From CBDDFV01 sp965227335 (GTDB lineage: Bacteria; Planctomycetota; Phycisphaerae; Phycisphaerales; SM1A02): DNA of 64,000 nt. The stretch is from contig CBDDFV010000010.1 of assembly GCA_965227335.1 (NCBI GenBank), forward strand, positions 329,851-393,850. Direction: 5' to 3'. Positions 25,702 through 34,679 of this stretch are shown here, piece by piece; position 1 is the first letter of the stretch, and the number at the start of each line of letters is the position of its first letter. The notes under the pieces are model-generated. The model did not search any database. It was not told where the DNA came from and was given only the letters and a program-made list of their open reading frames with translations. The position numbers were made by a program, and so were the translations under genes.

Positions 25702-27459
25702 TCACGCGTAGCTGTGCAGACCGCTGATGTAGAAGTTGATGAAGATCCAGTTGAAGAGCATCGTGATCGCGCCGAAGACGGCGAGAAGCGCGGTCCAGAG
25801 ACCCTTGTCCTTCACCTTGAGACGGACATGGACGAGGATCGCGAACACGATGAACGTGTTCAGGGCGAAGACTTCCTTCGGGTCCCAGCCCCAGGGGCGT
25901 CCCCACGAATGGTCCGCCCAGATCGCGCCCATCACGATGCCCGCCCACAACAGCACGAACGACAACTCCATCAGCACCATCGTCGCGCCGTCGAGCACCA
26001 TGCCGATCGAGGTCTTCTCGGAAGCGAGATACGCGGATCCGTCCGGCCGCTTCGCGATGAACGACCCCGCCCCGCCCACGCGGGCGTAGTCGTCCTTCCC
26101 GCCCGCGAACAGGCGGTAGATCACGTAGCCGATCCCCGTCACCGCGGCCATGAAGATCAGGCAGTACGAGAAGATGATCACGTTGGTGTGGATGTACAGC
26201 CACACATCGTGCAGCACCGGCATCATGTTGCGGATGTTCGCGTCCAGCTGCAGCGGCAGGTAGTACGCGGCCATCAACGCCGTCATCGACGCCGCCGCGC
26301 TGCCCAGCGCGAACAGGTTGCGCATCGCGGTCTTCCGCAGGAACAACTCCAGCGCGACGGCGAACGCCCCGCCGAACCACGCAGCCGTCGTCACCGCCTC
26401 GAACATGTTCGAATTCGGCCAACGCTCCGCCACGTACCAGCGGAGACCGATCGAGAACGTGTGGAACCCGAACGCGATCAGGAAGATCCCCAGCCCGATG
26501 AACCGCGCCGTGTTCCACCGGTAAATCACCGACATGACGAGAAACACGATGCTGAACATGTAGATCAGCCAGACCCACGTCATGTTGTACGACTTGAAGT
26601 ACCAGCTCTCCCACGCCAGACGCGACTCCTCCGGATACAACTCCGCGTCGAGCTGCTTGATCTGCGCGATGAGCGACGGCGCAAGCTCGTTCACCCGCGC
26701 GGCGTCCTGCGCCGACCACGCCAACCCCAGGCTCAGCCACGTCTTCGCGATCTCGTCCACCGCCGATCCACGCTCGCCGTACGTCGCCTGATTCCGCGCG
26801 GCGTCGAGGATCGTCACCCACGGCGACTCCCGGTCGCCGTCCGCCGGCGGAACCACCCGCAGCTGCGTCCGCAGCACCTCGGGATCCGCCACTGTCAACG
26901 CATTCTCGATCTGCTGCACCGGCTTCGCCGTCCGGATCAGGTCGTCGCCCAGCCGGGTGAGCAACGCGATGACCGCCGGCTCGTCGAACCACGCCCGACG
27001 AAGCAGACCCGTCTCCATGAACGTGTCCATCGCGTCCGTCATCTGCGCGGGAGGCATGGCGCTCCGCAGCGTGCCCGCGTCCGCAGAGAGTTCAATCGCC
27101 TGGCGAATCTCCGCCCGCACCAGCTTCTTCTTCACGAAGATCAGCGGGCGATTCTCATACGCCGACGGACGGAACATGAAGTCGAGGTACGTGAACCCCT
27201 TCGACTGATCGTCGATGCGATGCGGACCGGTCACGAACTGCATCAGCTCGCTCGCGTGCGAATCGAACGACTTCAGCCGGCCGTCGCGGAAGACGGCGAG
27301 CGTCGCAAAGGGCGACAGGTCGACCGTCTCGCGGAACGCGGCGGACGCCTTGTCATCGAGCACCACTCCCGACTGGGCCGCGGCCGGAGCCGCGAGACAC
27401 AGGAGGGAGAGCAGCATGGTCAGGATGCGGGTCGTCGAAAGCATGGGGGTCGACCTCAC
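25702..27459 (-). CDS. ccsA: cytochrome c biogenesis protein CcsA (System II) with long N-terminal domain
   Basis: The product is 585 residues from a GTG start. CcsA and ResB/Ccs1 form the System II haem export and ligation complex. The core at the C-terminus has many membrane helices, the WWD haem-handling motif 'AIWADHSWGRPWGWDPKEV' (residues ~512-530) and the typical end 'INFYISGLHSYA'. Ordinary CcsA is about 300-350 residues. Here a signal peptide ('MLLSLLCLAAPAAAQ') and a ~240-residue exported domain precede the core. The gene overlaps the stop of resB by four bases (GTGA), so expression is coupled. An alternative ATG is at 27444. Confidence 0.85.
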   Translation of the reverse strand: MRSTPMLSTTRILTMLLSLLCLAAPAAAQSGVVLDDKASAAFRETVDLSPFATLAVFRDGRLKSFDSHASELMQFVTGPHRIDDQSKGFTYLDFMFRPSAYENRPLIFVKKKLVRAEIRQAIELSADAGTLRSAMPPAQMTDAMDTFMETGLLRRAWFDEPAVIALLTRLGDDLIRTAKPVQQIENALTVADPEVLRTQLRVVPPADGDRESPWVTILDAARNQATYGERGSAVDEIAKTWLSLGLAWSAQDAARVNELAPSLIAQIKQLDAELYPEESRLAWESWYFKSYNMTWVWLIYMFSIVFLVMSVIYRWNTARFIGLGIFLIAFGFHTFSIGLRWYVAERWPNSNMFEAVTTAAWFGGAFAVALELFLRKTAMRNLFALGSAAASMTALMAAYYLPLQLDANIRNMMPVLHDVWLYIHTNVIIFSYCLIFMAAVTGIGYVIYRLFAGGKDDYARVGGAGSFIAKRPDGSAYLASEKTSIGMVLDGATMVLMELSFVLLWAGIVMGAIWADHSWGRPWGWDPKEVFALNTFIVFAILVHVRLKVKDKGLWTALLAVFGAITMLFNWIFINFYISGLHSYA

Positions 27460-29921
27460 GATTCGTGGCGAGCAACGCCGTCGGCGACGGCGGCGGGTTC
27501 GAGTTCAGGTTCCGTCGCGGGCGGGGCGGCCTGGTTCGACGCCGCGCGGGCGGCGACGGCGGCGTAGACCTCCTGCTGCCGGCGCCGCTTGAGAATCGGC
27601 TTGACGTAGAAGGCGTAGATCATGCCGAAGACCGCGATGCAGCAGCCGGCGAGCTGGGTGATCACGCCCTGCCGGTTGCCGACGCCGAGCACGGTGTAGT
27701 TGAGTCCCTTCGACGGCGGATCGCCCTCGAAGCGGGATTGCGTGGGGGCGTCCCACTGCGCCTGGAAGTACGCGTAGCCGCCGAAGTACCCGGGATTGTT
27801 CACGCTCACCTGCACGGGGCCGGTCGGTTCGCTGTCCTCGGGATCGAATTCGATGATGCTCGTCCAGTCGCGGATGCTGCCCATCGCGCCCGAGAACCCG
27901 CCGACGTGCGATGTGATCTCGAAGTCGCTGAGCACCACCGGCGCCGGGAGCGGCATGCGCTGACGCGAGAGGATCATCTCGAACGCCCGCCCGTCCGCCG
28001 TCTGAAACACCGTCGGCCGGTACGGGAACCGACGCAGATTGTGGTTGGCGTCCGGGAACGGGTAGTGGTGGTAGTGCACCCACTGCGCGCCGGGCAGCAG
28101 GTTGGGACCCGTCACCCGGACCATCGCGTTCTGGATGTCGAGGTCCTTGTTGCGTCGTTCGCGCGGCACGATCGCGGCCCGCGTCTCCCGCCGCGTGTGG
28201 GAGGCGATGCGGTTGATCGTGAGCGTCGCGACGTTCGCGATCGGGATCGCCTGACCGAGCTTCGCGGGGATGTACTCGCCCTCGGGCGTCGCCGCGGTCG
28301 AGATGATCACGCCGAGATCGTCGACGGTCGGACCGGCGACGACGGTCACCGGCGGCGGCTGGTAACCGGGCGTGTAGACGGCGGTGATGTTCGTATCGAG
28401 CGGCCGCTGCGCATCGTGCATCGCCTGGCTCGGCGAGGCGCCGGCGTTGAAGTCGCGGTTGGGCATGCTCTCGTCGGAGAAGACCCAGCGGCGAAAGACG
28501 TCATCGCCTTTCTTAAGGTCGATGATGGCGAGCCAGATGAACGCGCCGGGGCTGATCTCCATGCCGTCCTGCACGGATTCCACGCGGAACGAATAGTCCG
28601 TGCCGGGAATCGGCTGGAACGTCGCGTCCGGGTTCGTCCGCAGCGTCTCGGTGATCGGCAGCGCGACCGCCTCGTCGCCGGCGGTGAAGGTCAGCGACGC
28701 GGGTCGACGCTGACGCAGCGGGTCGATCTCATCCGCCGAACGCGCCCAGTGGAAGCGGATGCGTCCCTCTTCCGCCACGCTCTCCTCGGGCACGAAGGCG
28801 GACATGTCGTACGAACGCTGCCGGCCGTCCAGCGACGTCAGGGCGACGGAGACGACGGGATTGAGCGGATCGACGCCCTCCCGGCCGCGCACGACCCGCT
28901 CCTCGACCATCGCGTACCGCAGGTAACTGTTGATCGTGAACGTGACGTCCGCAAGCGGATCGTCATCGGACTGCGCGGGAGCGTCGATGCTGAGCGGGCG
29001 GGGCCGGATCGTCTCCTGCCGCGCCGTCCAGACGGTGTCGATGTCGGCGACGTAGTCGTTGTAGCGGGGCAGATCGTCCAGCGGCCGCTCGTACCACCGC
29101 TCCGTGCCCAGCTCCCGGAGATACAACGCCCATGAATGCACGATGAAGAACTCATCCTGCTCGTGCAGCGCGAGCGACATCGAAAGATCCTCGGTCAACA
29201 GCGGCGCGCCGAACAGGTTCTTCGCCCGCTGCATCGGCTGGTTCGGGTCGTCGGTCTGGATGACGTCCTCGGTCAGCTCCGGGTAGCCGTCGATCATCTG
29301 GCGGAGGAACGTCCGCTCCGGCGACTGCACGAGCACCTGCACGCTGTACGCACGTTCGCCCTTCGCGTCGCCGGTGAGCAGCTCCCATTCGGGATCGACG
29401 TTGAACACCGCGAACTGATACTGCCGACCGTCCTGGTCCTGCACCGTCCGCCGCGCTCCGGGAATCGCCGGCAACTCGACCGCGCCGCCCGCGGGCATGG
29501 TGATGTTCACCGCGCGTCGGATGACGGGCGTGTCGCCTTCGATCTTGGTCGAAAAGTAGATGACGCTCCCGATCGCCAGCACCACGATCCCGGTGTGGAT
29601 CATCCACACGCCGAGGTTGATCGTGCTGAACGGAATCCGCCGGAGCGTCGTCACCGTCAGGTTCACGCACAACAGCAGCACCATCAGGTCGAACGGCCAC
29701 CAGTGGAACCACTCGAACTCCGTCATCTCGAAGGCCGGCAGCTGACGCAACGGCGGCAGGGCGCTCCCGAGCGAACTGTAGATGAAGAGCAGCGTGAGCA
29801 GCGTCACGCCGAGCCAGACGCTGCTGAAGACTTCAAGCAGCAGGCGCAGCGGACCGGCGGGGGCGGCGTCGGAACGGAGGGCGTCGCGGCCCGCCGCGGT
29901 GGTGTCGGACATCGTCGTCAT
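27456..29921 (-). CDS. resB: cytochrome c biogenesis protein ResB/Ccs1-like
   Basis: The product is 821 residues. Three N-terminal membrane segments ('VFSSVWLGVTLLTLLFIYSS', 'PFDLMVLLLCVNLTVTTL', 'NLGVWMIHTGIVVLAIGSVI') are followed by a very long extracytoplasmic region and a last membrane segment near residues 745-770. This is the Ccs1/ResB layout. The N-terminal 'SSLGSALPPLRQLPAFEMTE' is followed by the family's short loop. The periplasmic part near the end has 'VQVSVNNPGYFGGYAYFQAQ', the typical ResB 'NxPxxxxGYxxYQ' stretch. It is the first gene of a two-gene operon with ccsA. It is longer than most ResB proteins (~450-600 residues). Confidence 0.85.
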   Translation of the reverse strand: MTTMSDTTAAGRDALRSDAAPAGPLRLLLEVFSSVWLGVTLLTLLFIYSSLGSALPPLRQLPAFEMTEFEWFHWWPFDLMVLLLCVNLTVTTLRRIPFSTINLGVWMIHTGIVVLAIGSVIYFSTKIEGDTPVIRRAVNITMPAGGAVELPAIPGARRTVQDQDGRQYQFAVFNVDPEWELLTGDAKGERAYSVQVLVQSPERTFLRQMIDGYPELTEDVIQTDDPNQPMQRAKNLFGAPLLTEDLSMSLALHEQDEFFIVHSWALYLRELGTERWYERPLDDLPRYNDYVADIDTVWTARQETIRPRPLSIDAPAQSDDDPLADVTFTINSYLRYAMVEERVVRGREGVDPLNPVVSVALTSLDGRQRSYDMSAFVPEESVAEEGRIRFHWARSADEIDPLRQRRPASLTFTAGDEAVALPITETLRTNPDATFQPIPGTDYSFRVESVQDGMEISPGAFIWLAIIDLKKGDDVFRRWVFSDESMPNRDFNAGASPSQAMHDAQRPLDTNITAVYTPGYQPPPVTVVAGPTVDDLGVIISTAATPEGEYIPAKLGQAIPIANVATLTINRIASHTRRETRAAIVPRERRNKDLDIQNAMVRVTGPNLLPGAQWVHYHHYPFPDANHNLRRFPYRPTVFQTADGRAFEMILSRQRMPLPAPVVLSDFEITSHVGGFSGAMGSIRDWTSIIEFDPEDSEPTGPVQVSVNNPGYFGGYAYFQAQWDAPTQSRFEGDPPSKGLNYTVLGVGNRQGVITQLAGCCIAVFGMIYAFYVKPILKRRRQQEVYAAVAARAASNQAAPPATEPELEPAAVADGVARHES

Positions 29922-30112
29922 CGTCGTCTCTCACAGACGGAAAGGGGTCCCGTCGAATCGGCGGAGGATCCCGCTTGCGACAGCGAAAAGCGGGGAGCGC
30001 CGCCACATCCGCGAAATCATAGGAAGGCCGATCCGCCCGCCCTCAACCCCTTGTGAAAAATCTCTCAATGTTTCTGGCCCGATCAGACTATCCGCGTGGC
30101 CGTGATGAACCA

Positions 30113-31483
30113 TCATCGGATGGTCAGGGCTTCCGTGAACCGGTAGATGTCGCGACGGCCGACGCGGATCGCGGTCAGCGCGGCCCGGTCGCCGGGATCC
30201 ACATACTCCAGGATCAGCCCCAGCTCATCCAGAGAGTGCGTCGCGTACCGCCCGACGCCGATCACGATATCCCGCGTCCGGATTCCCCGTCGGGCCGCCG
30301 GGCCATCCGGATCCACGCCGACCACGAGCAGGCCCGCCCCCCCCGGCAGGCGCAGTTCCTGCGCGACGTCCTCCGGCAACGGTCGCAGGTCCAGTCCGAG
30401 TCTGCGCCAGGCGAGGGCGCCGCCGTCGGGGGCCGGACGCGCCTCGATGATCAGCGTCGCCTCGACCGGCTCACCCGCCCGCTCGAGGTCCAGTCGCACC
30501 ATATCGTCCGCCCGCCGTCCGATGAAGGCGATGTGGTAGTCCAGGCCGCGCCGGATCGGCTGGCCGTCGATGCGCCGGATGACGTCGCCGGTACGCAGAC
30601 CCGCCCGCGCCGCCGGCGAGTCCGGGGCGACGGTCCGCACCACCACGGGCGCCTGCGGGGAGACGCGGAGTCCGGTGCGCACGCGGTAGCGTCGCTCCAC
30701 ATCGAGGAGTTCCGGCAGCAGGTCGCGGAGTCGATTCACGGGAATCGCGAACCCGATGTTCTGCGCATCGGCGCGGATGGCGGTGTTCACGCCGATCAGT
30801 TCGCCCAGCACGTTGAGCAGGGGTCCGCCGGAGTTGCCGGGGTTGATCGAGGCGTCGGTCTGGATGAGTTCTTCGAGCGCGCCGCCGGGCGTCTCGATCG
30901 TCCGGTTCGCCGCGCTGACCACGCCCGCCGTCACCGTGTGCTCGAAGCCGAGCGGGTTGCCGATCGCGACGACCGTCTCGCCGATCATGAGGTCGTCGCT
31001 GCGTCCGAACGGAAGACTCGGCAGGGGACCGTCGGCGTTGATCTTGAGGACGGCGAGGTCGTTCTCGGAATCGACCGCGACGACCTCCGCCGCGTACTCC
31101 GCCCCGTTCGCGAACATCACCGTGCGATCCGCGGTCCGGTCGACCACGTGGGCGTTCGTCACGATGTAGCCGTCGGGATGGATCACGAAGCCGGAGCCGA
31201 CGCTCGACACCCGCTGCCGACGGCGGGGCGACCGCATGAACATCTCGTCGAACCCGAACGGATCGCGGCGTTCGATGATCCGCGTCGACGCGATGTTCAC
31301 CACCGCGTCCTTCGAGGCTTCGAACACCTCAACCACCGGGGTCCGGCGCCGGGCGAGTCGGGAGGACTCGTCCACACCCTCCGCGACGGCGGCATCGGAC
31401 GGCGGCGTCTGCGCCAGGACCGGCGCGGCCGTCAGGAGCACGACAGGAAATACAGCACGCAGGAGCAGATTCTGGACACGCAC
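30113..31483 (-). CDS. DegP/HtrA-type periplasmic serine protease with two PDZ domains
   Basis: The product is 456 residues. The GTG at 31483 was chosen because GGAGG lies 7 bases upstream and the start gives a clean signal peptide ending 'APVLAQ'. The protease domain has the full triad: His112 ('IVTNAHVVDR'), Asp142 ('SENDLAVLKI') and Ser218 ('DASINPGNSGGPLL'). Two PDZ domains follow ('APDSPAARAGLRTGDVIRRI' and 'DPDGPAARRGIRTRDIVIGV'). HtrA proteases degrade or refold damaged exported proteins. The gene is separated from resB by 191 bases and is probably an independent unit. Confidence 0.9.
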   Translation of the reverse strand: MRVQNLLLRAVFPVVLLTAAPVLAQTPPSDAAVAEGVDESSRLARRRTPVVEVFEASKDAVVNIASTRIIERRDPFGFDEMFMRSPRRRQRVSSVGSGFVIHPDGYIVTNAHVVDRTADRTVMFANGAEYAAEVVAVDSENDLAVLKINADGPLPSLPFGRSDDLMIGETVVAIGNPLGFEHTVTAGVVSAANRTIETPGGALEELIQTDASINPGNSGGPLLNVLGELIGVNTAIRADAQNIGFAIPVNRLRDLLPELLDVERRYRVRTGLRVSPQAPVVVRTVAPDSPAARAGLRTGDVIRRIDGQPIRRGLDYHIAFIGRRADDMVRLDLERAGEPVEATLIIEARPAPDGGALAWRRLGLDLRPLPEDVAQELRLPGGAGLLVVGVDPDGPAARRGIRTRDIVIGVGRYATHSLDELGLILEYVDPGDRAALTAIRVGRRDIYRFTEALTIR

Positions 31484-31599
31484 GCGGCGACCTCCAGCGG
31501 GTTCGGGGGATCGGGCGATGCGGACACGACCATGGTCCGACCGGAACAGGACAGGATAGACCGTTCGACGCCCCGAGCCACCCCCCGGCCGGCGCATGC

Positions 31600-32397
31600 C
31601 TAGAGCCGCAACCGCGGGCGGCGCGGCTCATCCCACGACGCCGGATCGAGCAGAAAGAAGCCTCGCAACAAGTCGTACAGCGCCGGCCGCGTCGTCGCGA
31701 GCGCGTGCGACGCATGAAAGAACGCCTCGACGCACACCGCGAAGAACTCCGCCGGATTCTCCGCCCCGTACGGATCGATCACCGTCGGCCGGCCCGCGTC
31801 CGCCGCCTCGCACAACGCGTTGTACGCCTCGAGCATGACCGCCCGCCAGCGGGACGCCACATCGGGATCCGCCACCCGCGGGGCGCCGTCCTCGTCGCCG
31901 GTCTCGCCGTCGAGCTGATGCGCAAACTCGTGCATGATCACGTTCAGCCCGTCGTGCGGCCTGCGCACATCGTCCAGGATGTCCCGCCACGAAAGCACGA
32001 CCAGACCCTCGCCCCACGACTCCCCCGCCCGCTGATCGTCGCCCGCGATCACCGTGCCGTCGTCCAGCTCCTGCTCGAACGGCGCGATGTACGCATCCGG
32101 ATAGACCAGGACCGTCCGCAGATCCTTGTAGTACGTCGGCTCCTCCCAGCCCCCGAGCATCAGCGCGGCGGAGAACGCGATCGTCACGCGATGCTCATCC
32201 GTCAACTCGAGCCCGCCGCACCCCTCGAAATGCTTCTCCGCCAGCAGCACCTGCATATGACCAAGCGTGCGTGCGCGAACGTCGTCCGGGAGCGTTGCGT
32301 CCCGCGGCGCCCGCTTGCGCAGAATGGCGTCCCATCCCTCCGGCGCCGGCGTCTCGCGCCACTTCGCCCGCCGGCGGCGACGACCGAAGAACATCAC
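31600..32397 (-). CDS. mtfA: MtfA-type zinc-dependent peptidase (M90)
   Basis: The product is 265 residues. The zinc site HExxH is 'VIMHEFAHQLDGETG', and the third ligand Glu is in 'ENPAEFFAVCVEAFFHASH'. This matches the MtfA family, cytoplasmic peptidases known in enterobacteria for acting on the Mlc repressor of glucose uptake; that role is unlikely to carry over here. N-terminal 'MMFFGRRRRRAKW' is basic. The GTG start overlaps the stop of eboF (GTGA), so it is the last gene of the ebo operon. An alternative ATG is three bases downstream. Confidence 0.85.
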   Translation of the reverse strand: MMFFGRRRRRAKWRETPAPEGWDAILRKRAPRDATLPDDVRARTLGHMQVLLAEKHFEGCGGLELTDEHRVTIAFSAALMLGGWEEPTYYKDLRTVLVYPDAYIAPFEQELDDGTVIAGDDQRAGESWGEGLVVLSWRDILDDVRRPHDGLNVIMHEFAHQLDGETGDEDGAPRVADPDVASRWRAVMLEAYNALCEAADAGRPTVIDPYGAENPAEFFAVCVEAFFHASHALATTRPALYDLLRGFFLLDPASWDEPRRPRLRL

Positions 32398-33776
32398 ATC
32401 AACCCCAGGCGATCGAGGATCACGTCGCGCACCGCCGTCATCGGCGCGGCGGACCCGGGCGATCCGTCCCGCGTGATCAGCACCGGCTGATGCGCCTCCC
32501 CCATGTCGACCCGACCGTGGCTCCCCTGCACCAGCGTCGGATCCAGCGGGATCACGTCCATCAGCGTGCGGAAGCCGAGCTTCTTTCGCAGGAGCTTCGC
32601 GGCGAGCTTCAGTTTCGGGGCCGCGATCGCGGGATCAATGAACAACTCGCATGGGTCGTACCCCGGCTTGCGGTGGATGTCGACGGTGCGGGCGAAGTCC
32701 GGGGCGCGCCGATCGTCGAGCCAGTAGCGATAGTGGAACCAGGCCCTCGCCGACGCCACGACGAGCAGCTCGCCGGAGCGATCGTGGTGCAGGCCGCGCT
32801 CCCGCTGCGCGTCGGCGTCGAGGACCTCCGCCACGCCCGGCTGATCGCACAACAGCGCGGCGACCTCGGCGATCCGGCGGGGCGTGCGCACGTACACGTG
32901 CGCGACCTGGTGGTCACACACCGCGAACGCCTCGCTCGCCCCCGCGTCGAGCAGCTCCGTCTCGTCCTCCACCCGCACCCGCAGCAGCTCCGCCCGACGC
33001 AGCACGCGATTCAGCTCGACCGGCGTGTCGACCGGCTCGATCCCATACTCGGACACGATGATCGGCTCCACGCCGTCCCGCTCGAACGCCTCGAGCAGAT
33101 CCCCCACCACCGCATCGACCTTCGCGACTTCAACGGGAATGTCCGGATGGTCCGGCCCGAGCTTCTGGAGCGGGTAGTCCAGGTGCGGCAGGTACACGAG
33201 CATCAGCGTCGGCTTGAAGCGGTCGTGGACGATCAGCGAGGCGTCGGCGATCCAGCGGGTCGACTCGATCGACGCCGCCGGACCCCAGAATCGGAACAGC
33301 GGGAACTGCCCCAACTCACGCTGCAACGTGTGGCGCCACTCGGGGGGATCGCTGTAGCAGTCGGGGATCTTCCGGCCGTCCGCCTTGTACATCGGGCGGG
33401 GCGTGACGCTGACGTCTGCGCGCGAGTACATGTTGTACCACCAGAACATCTGTGCGCACGTGAACGATGCATCACGCGCGCGGGCCGTCTCCCACACCTT
33501 CGACGCCCGGACGAGATGGTTCGATTGCTTCCAGAACTTCACCTCGGCGTCTTCCCGGTCGTACCACCCGTTGCCGACGATTCCGTGGACTTCCGGACGC
33601 ACGCCGGTGAGCATCGTCGACTGCGAGGTGCAGGTGACGGCGGGAAGGTCGGGCGTCAGCCGCGTCAGCGAACCGGACTGCAGAAACGCGCGGATGCGCG
33701 GCGACGCGTCGCCGATCAGCGACTCGCTCAGCCCCACCACGTTGATCACCGCAACCCGCTTCGCCATGAACGCCAT
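32394..33776 (-). CDS. eboF: EboF-type alkaline-phosphatase/nucleotide-pyrophosphatase superfamily protein
   Basis: The product is 460 residues (or 457 from the ATG at 33767, 'MAKRVAVINVVGLSESLIG'). The superfamily fold is indicated by 'DLPAVTCTSQSTMLTGVRPE' (nucleophile Thr/Ser region), 'HGIVGNGWYDRE', 'LMLVYLPHLDYPLQKLGPDH' (metal-binding Asp/His) and 'EPIIVSEYGIEPVDTP'. A late His is in 'VDIHRKPGYDPCELFIDP'. It matches EboF by family and by neighbours. Ebo proteins are reported to be needed for moving pathway intermediates across the membrane, for example in scytonemin synthesis. The substrate here is unknown. It is coupled to mtfA by a GTGA overlap. Confidence 0.8.
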   Translation of the reverse strand: MAFMAKRVAVINVVGLSESLIGDASPRIRAFLQSGSLTRLTPDLPAVTCTSQSTMLTGVRPEVHGIVGNGWYDREDAEVKFWKQSNHLVRASKVWETARARDASFTCAQMFWWYNMYSRADVSVTPRPMYKADGRKIPDCYSDPPEWRHTLQRELGQFPLFRFWGPAASIESTRWIADASLIVHDRFKPTLMLVYLPHLDYPLQKLGPDHPDIPVEVAKVDAVVGDLLEAFERDGVEPIIVSEYGIEPVDTPVELNRVLRRAELLRVRVEDETELLDAGASEAFAVCDHQVAHVYVRTPRRIAEVAALLCDQPGVAEVLDADAQRERGLHHDRSGELLVVASARAWFHYRYWLDDRRAPDFARTVDIHRKPGYDPCELFIDPAIAAPKLKLAAKLLRKKLGFRTLMDVIPLDPTLVQGSHGRVDMGEAHQPVLITRDGSPGSAAPMTAVRDVILDRLGLM

Positions 33777-33812
33777 TCTACGTCACGATGACCTGCGTCA
33801 CGACGACCCGCG

Positions 33813-34679
33813 TCACGAACCCGCGATGCGGGTGTGACCGATCACCGTCACGATGAAACACGCCAGCGCGACGGCGAGGCCGACGAGGTCGTTCAGCGCG
33901 GCGAGCCAGACCGCATCCACCAGACAGATCCCCGCGAGTTGCGTCATGATCGCGCCGGGAATGAACGGCGGCGTCCGGCGCACGAAGCGCACGCTGGAGA
34001 GAACCCAGAGCGACATGCCGATCGCGGCGAGGATCGGGGCGAGCCACGCGTCCGGCTGGAGCGCCGCGAGGGGGGCGAGGGCGATGAGCGGGAGGAGCAG
34101 GATCAGTCCGCCGCGCGGCCCGACCCCGCCCCGGGATTCGACCCGGGCGATGAACGTGAGGACGACGATATAGAGACCCATCGCGCCGGCGCACGCCCCC
34201 AGGGTGCTCCATTCGAACGGTCCGACGATCGCCGCCGCCGCGACGATGTAGACGAGGCTCCGGCACGCGCCCATCACGAGGACGGACCACGCGGTCTGCT
34301 TGTGGATGAGGTCGTAGAGCGCGACGGCCGCGACGAGGCCGATCCCGATCTGGAACGCGCGCATCGACACGATCGCGAACAGGGCGAGGCCGACGATGAA
34401 CGTCGTGGTGACGAAGATCGCGGCGGCGCGGGGCGAGATGCGACCCGAGGGGATCGGTCGGTTCGGGCGCTCCTCCTTGTCAATCCGCGCATCGACGAGG
34501 TCGTTCATCGCCATGCCGCCGGCGTAAAGGATGACGACGCCGAAGGCGATGATCCCGACGTCGAGCCAGTCGCCGCCGCCGTGCACCTGGCGCATCAGGG
34601 CCGCGCCGACGATGACGTTGGTCACGCAGGTCGGCGCGTTGGAGAGGCGCATGAGTTCGAGCCAGGCGCGGAGGTTCAC
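33813..34679 (-). CDS. eboC: EboC-type UbiA-family prenyltransferase
   Basis: The product is 288 residues with about eight membrane segments. The first Asp-rich motif of UbiA enzymes is 'GGMAMNDLVDARIDKEERPN' (NDxxDxxxD) followed by RPIPSG, as in all members that bind a prenyl diphosphate. The second loop is less clear ('LYDLIHKQT'). The start is a GTG at 34679 that overlaps the eboE stop by four bases, giving 'VNLRAWLELMRLSNAPT', the usual UbiA beginning. Longer forms would overlap eboE. In ebo clusters EboC is the integral membrane component. Confidence 0.85.
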   Translation of the reverse strand: MNLRAWLELMRLSNAPTCVTNVIVGAALMRQVHGGGDWLDVGIIAFGVVILYAGGMAMNDLVDARIDKEERPNRPIPSGRISPRAAAIFVTTTFIVGLALFAIVSMRAFQIGIGLVAAVALYDLIHKQTAWSVLVMGACRSLVYIVAAAAIVGPFEWSTLGACAGAMGLYIVVLTFIARVESRGGVGPRGGLILLLPLIALAPLAALQPDAWLAPILAAIGMSLWVLSSVRFVRRTPPFIPGAIMTQLAGICLVDAVWLAALNDLVGLAVALACFIVTVIGHTRIAGS

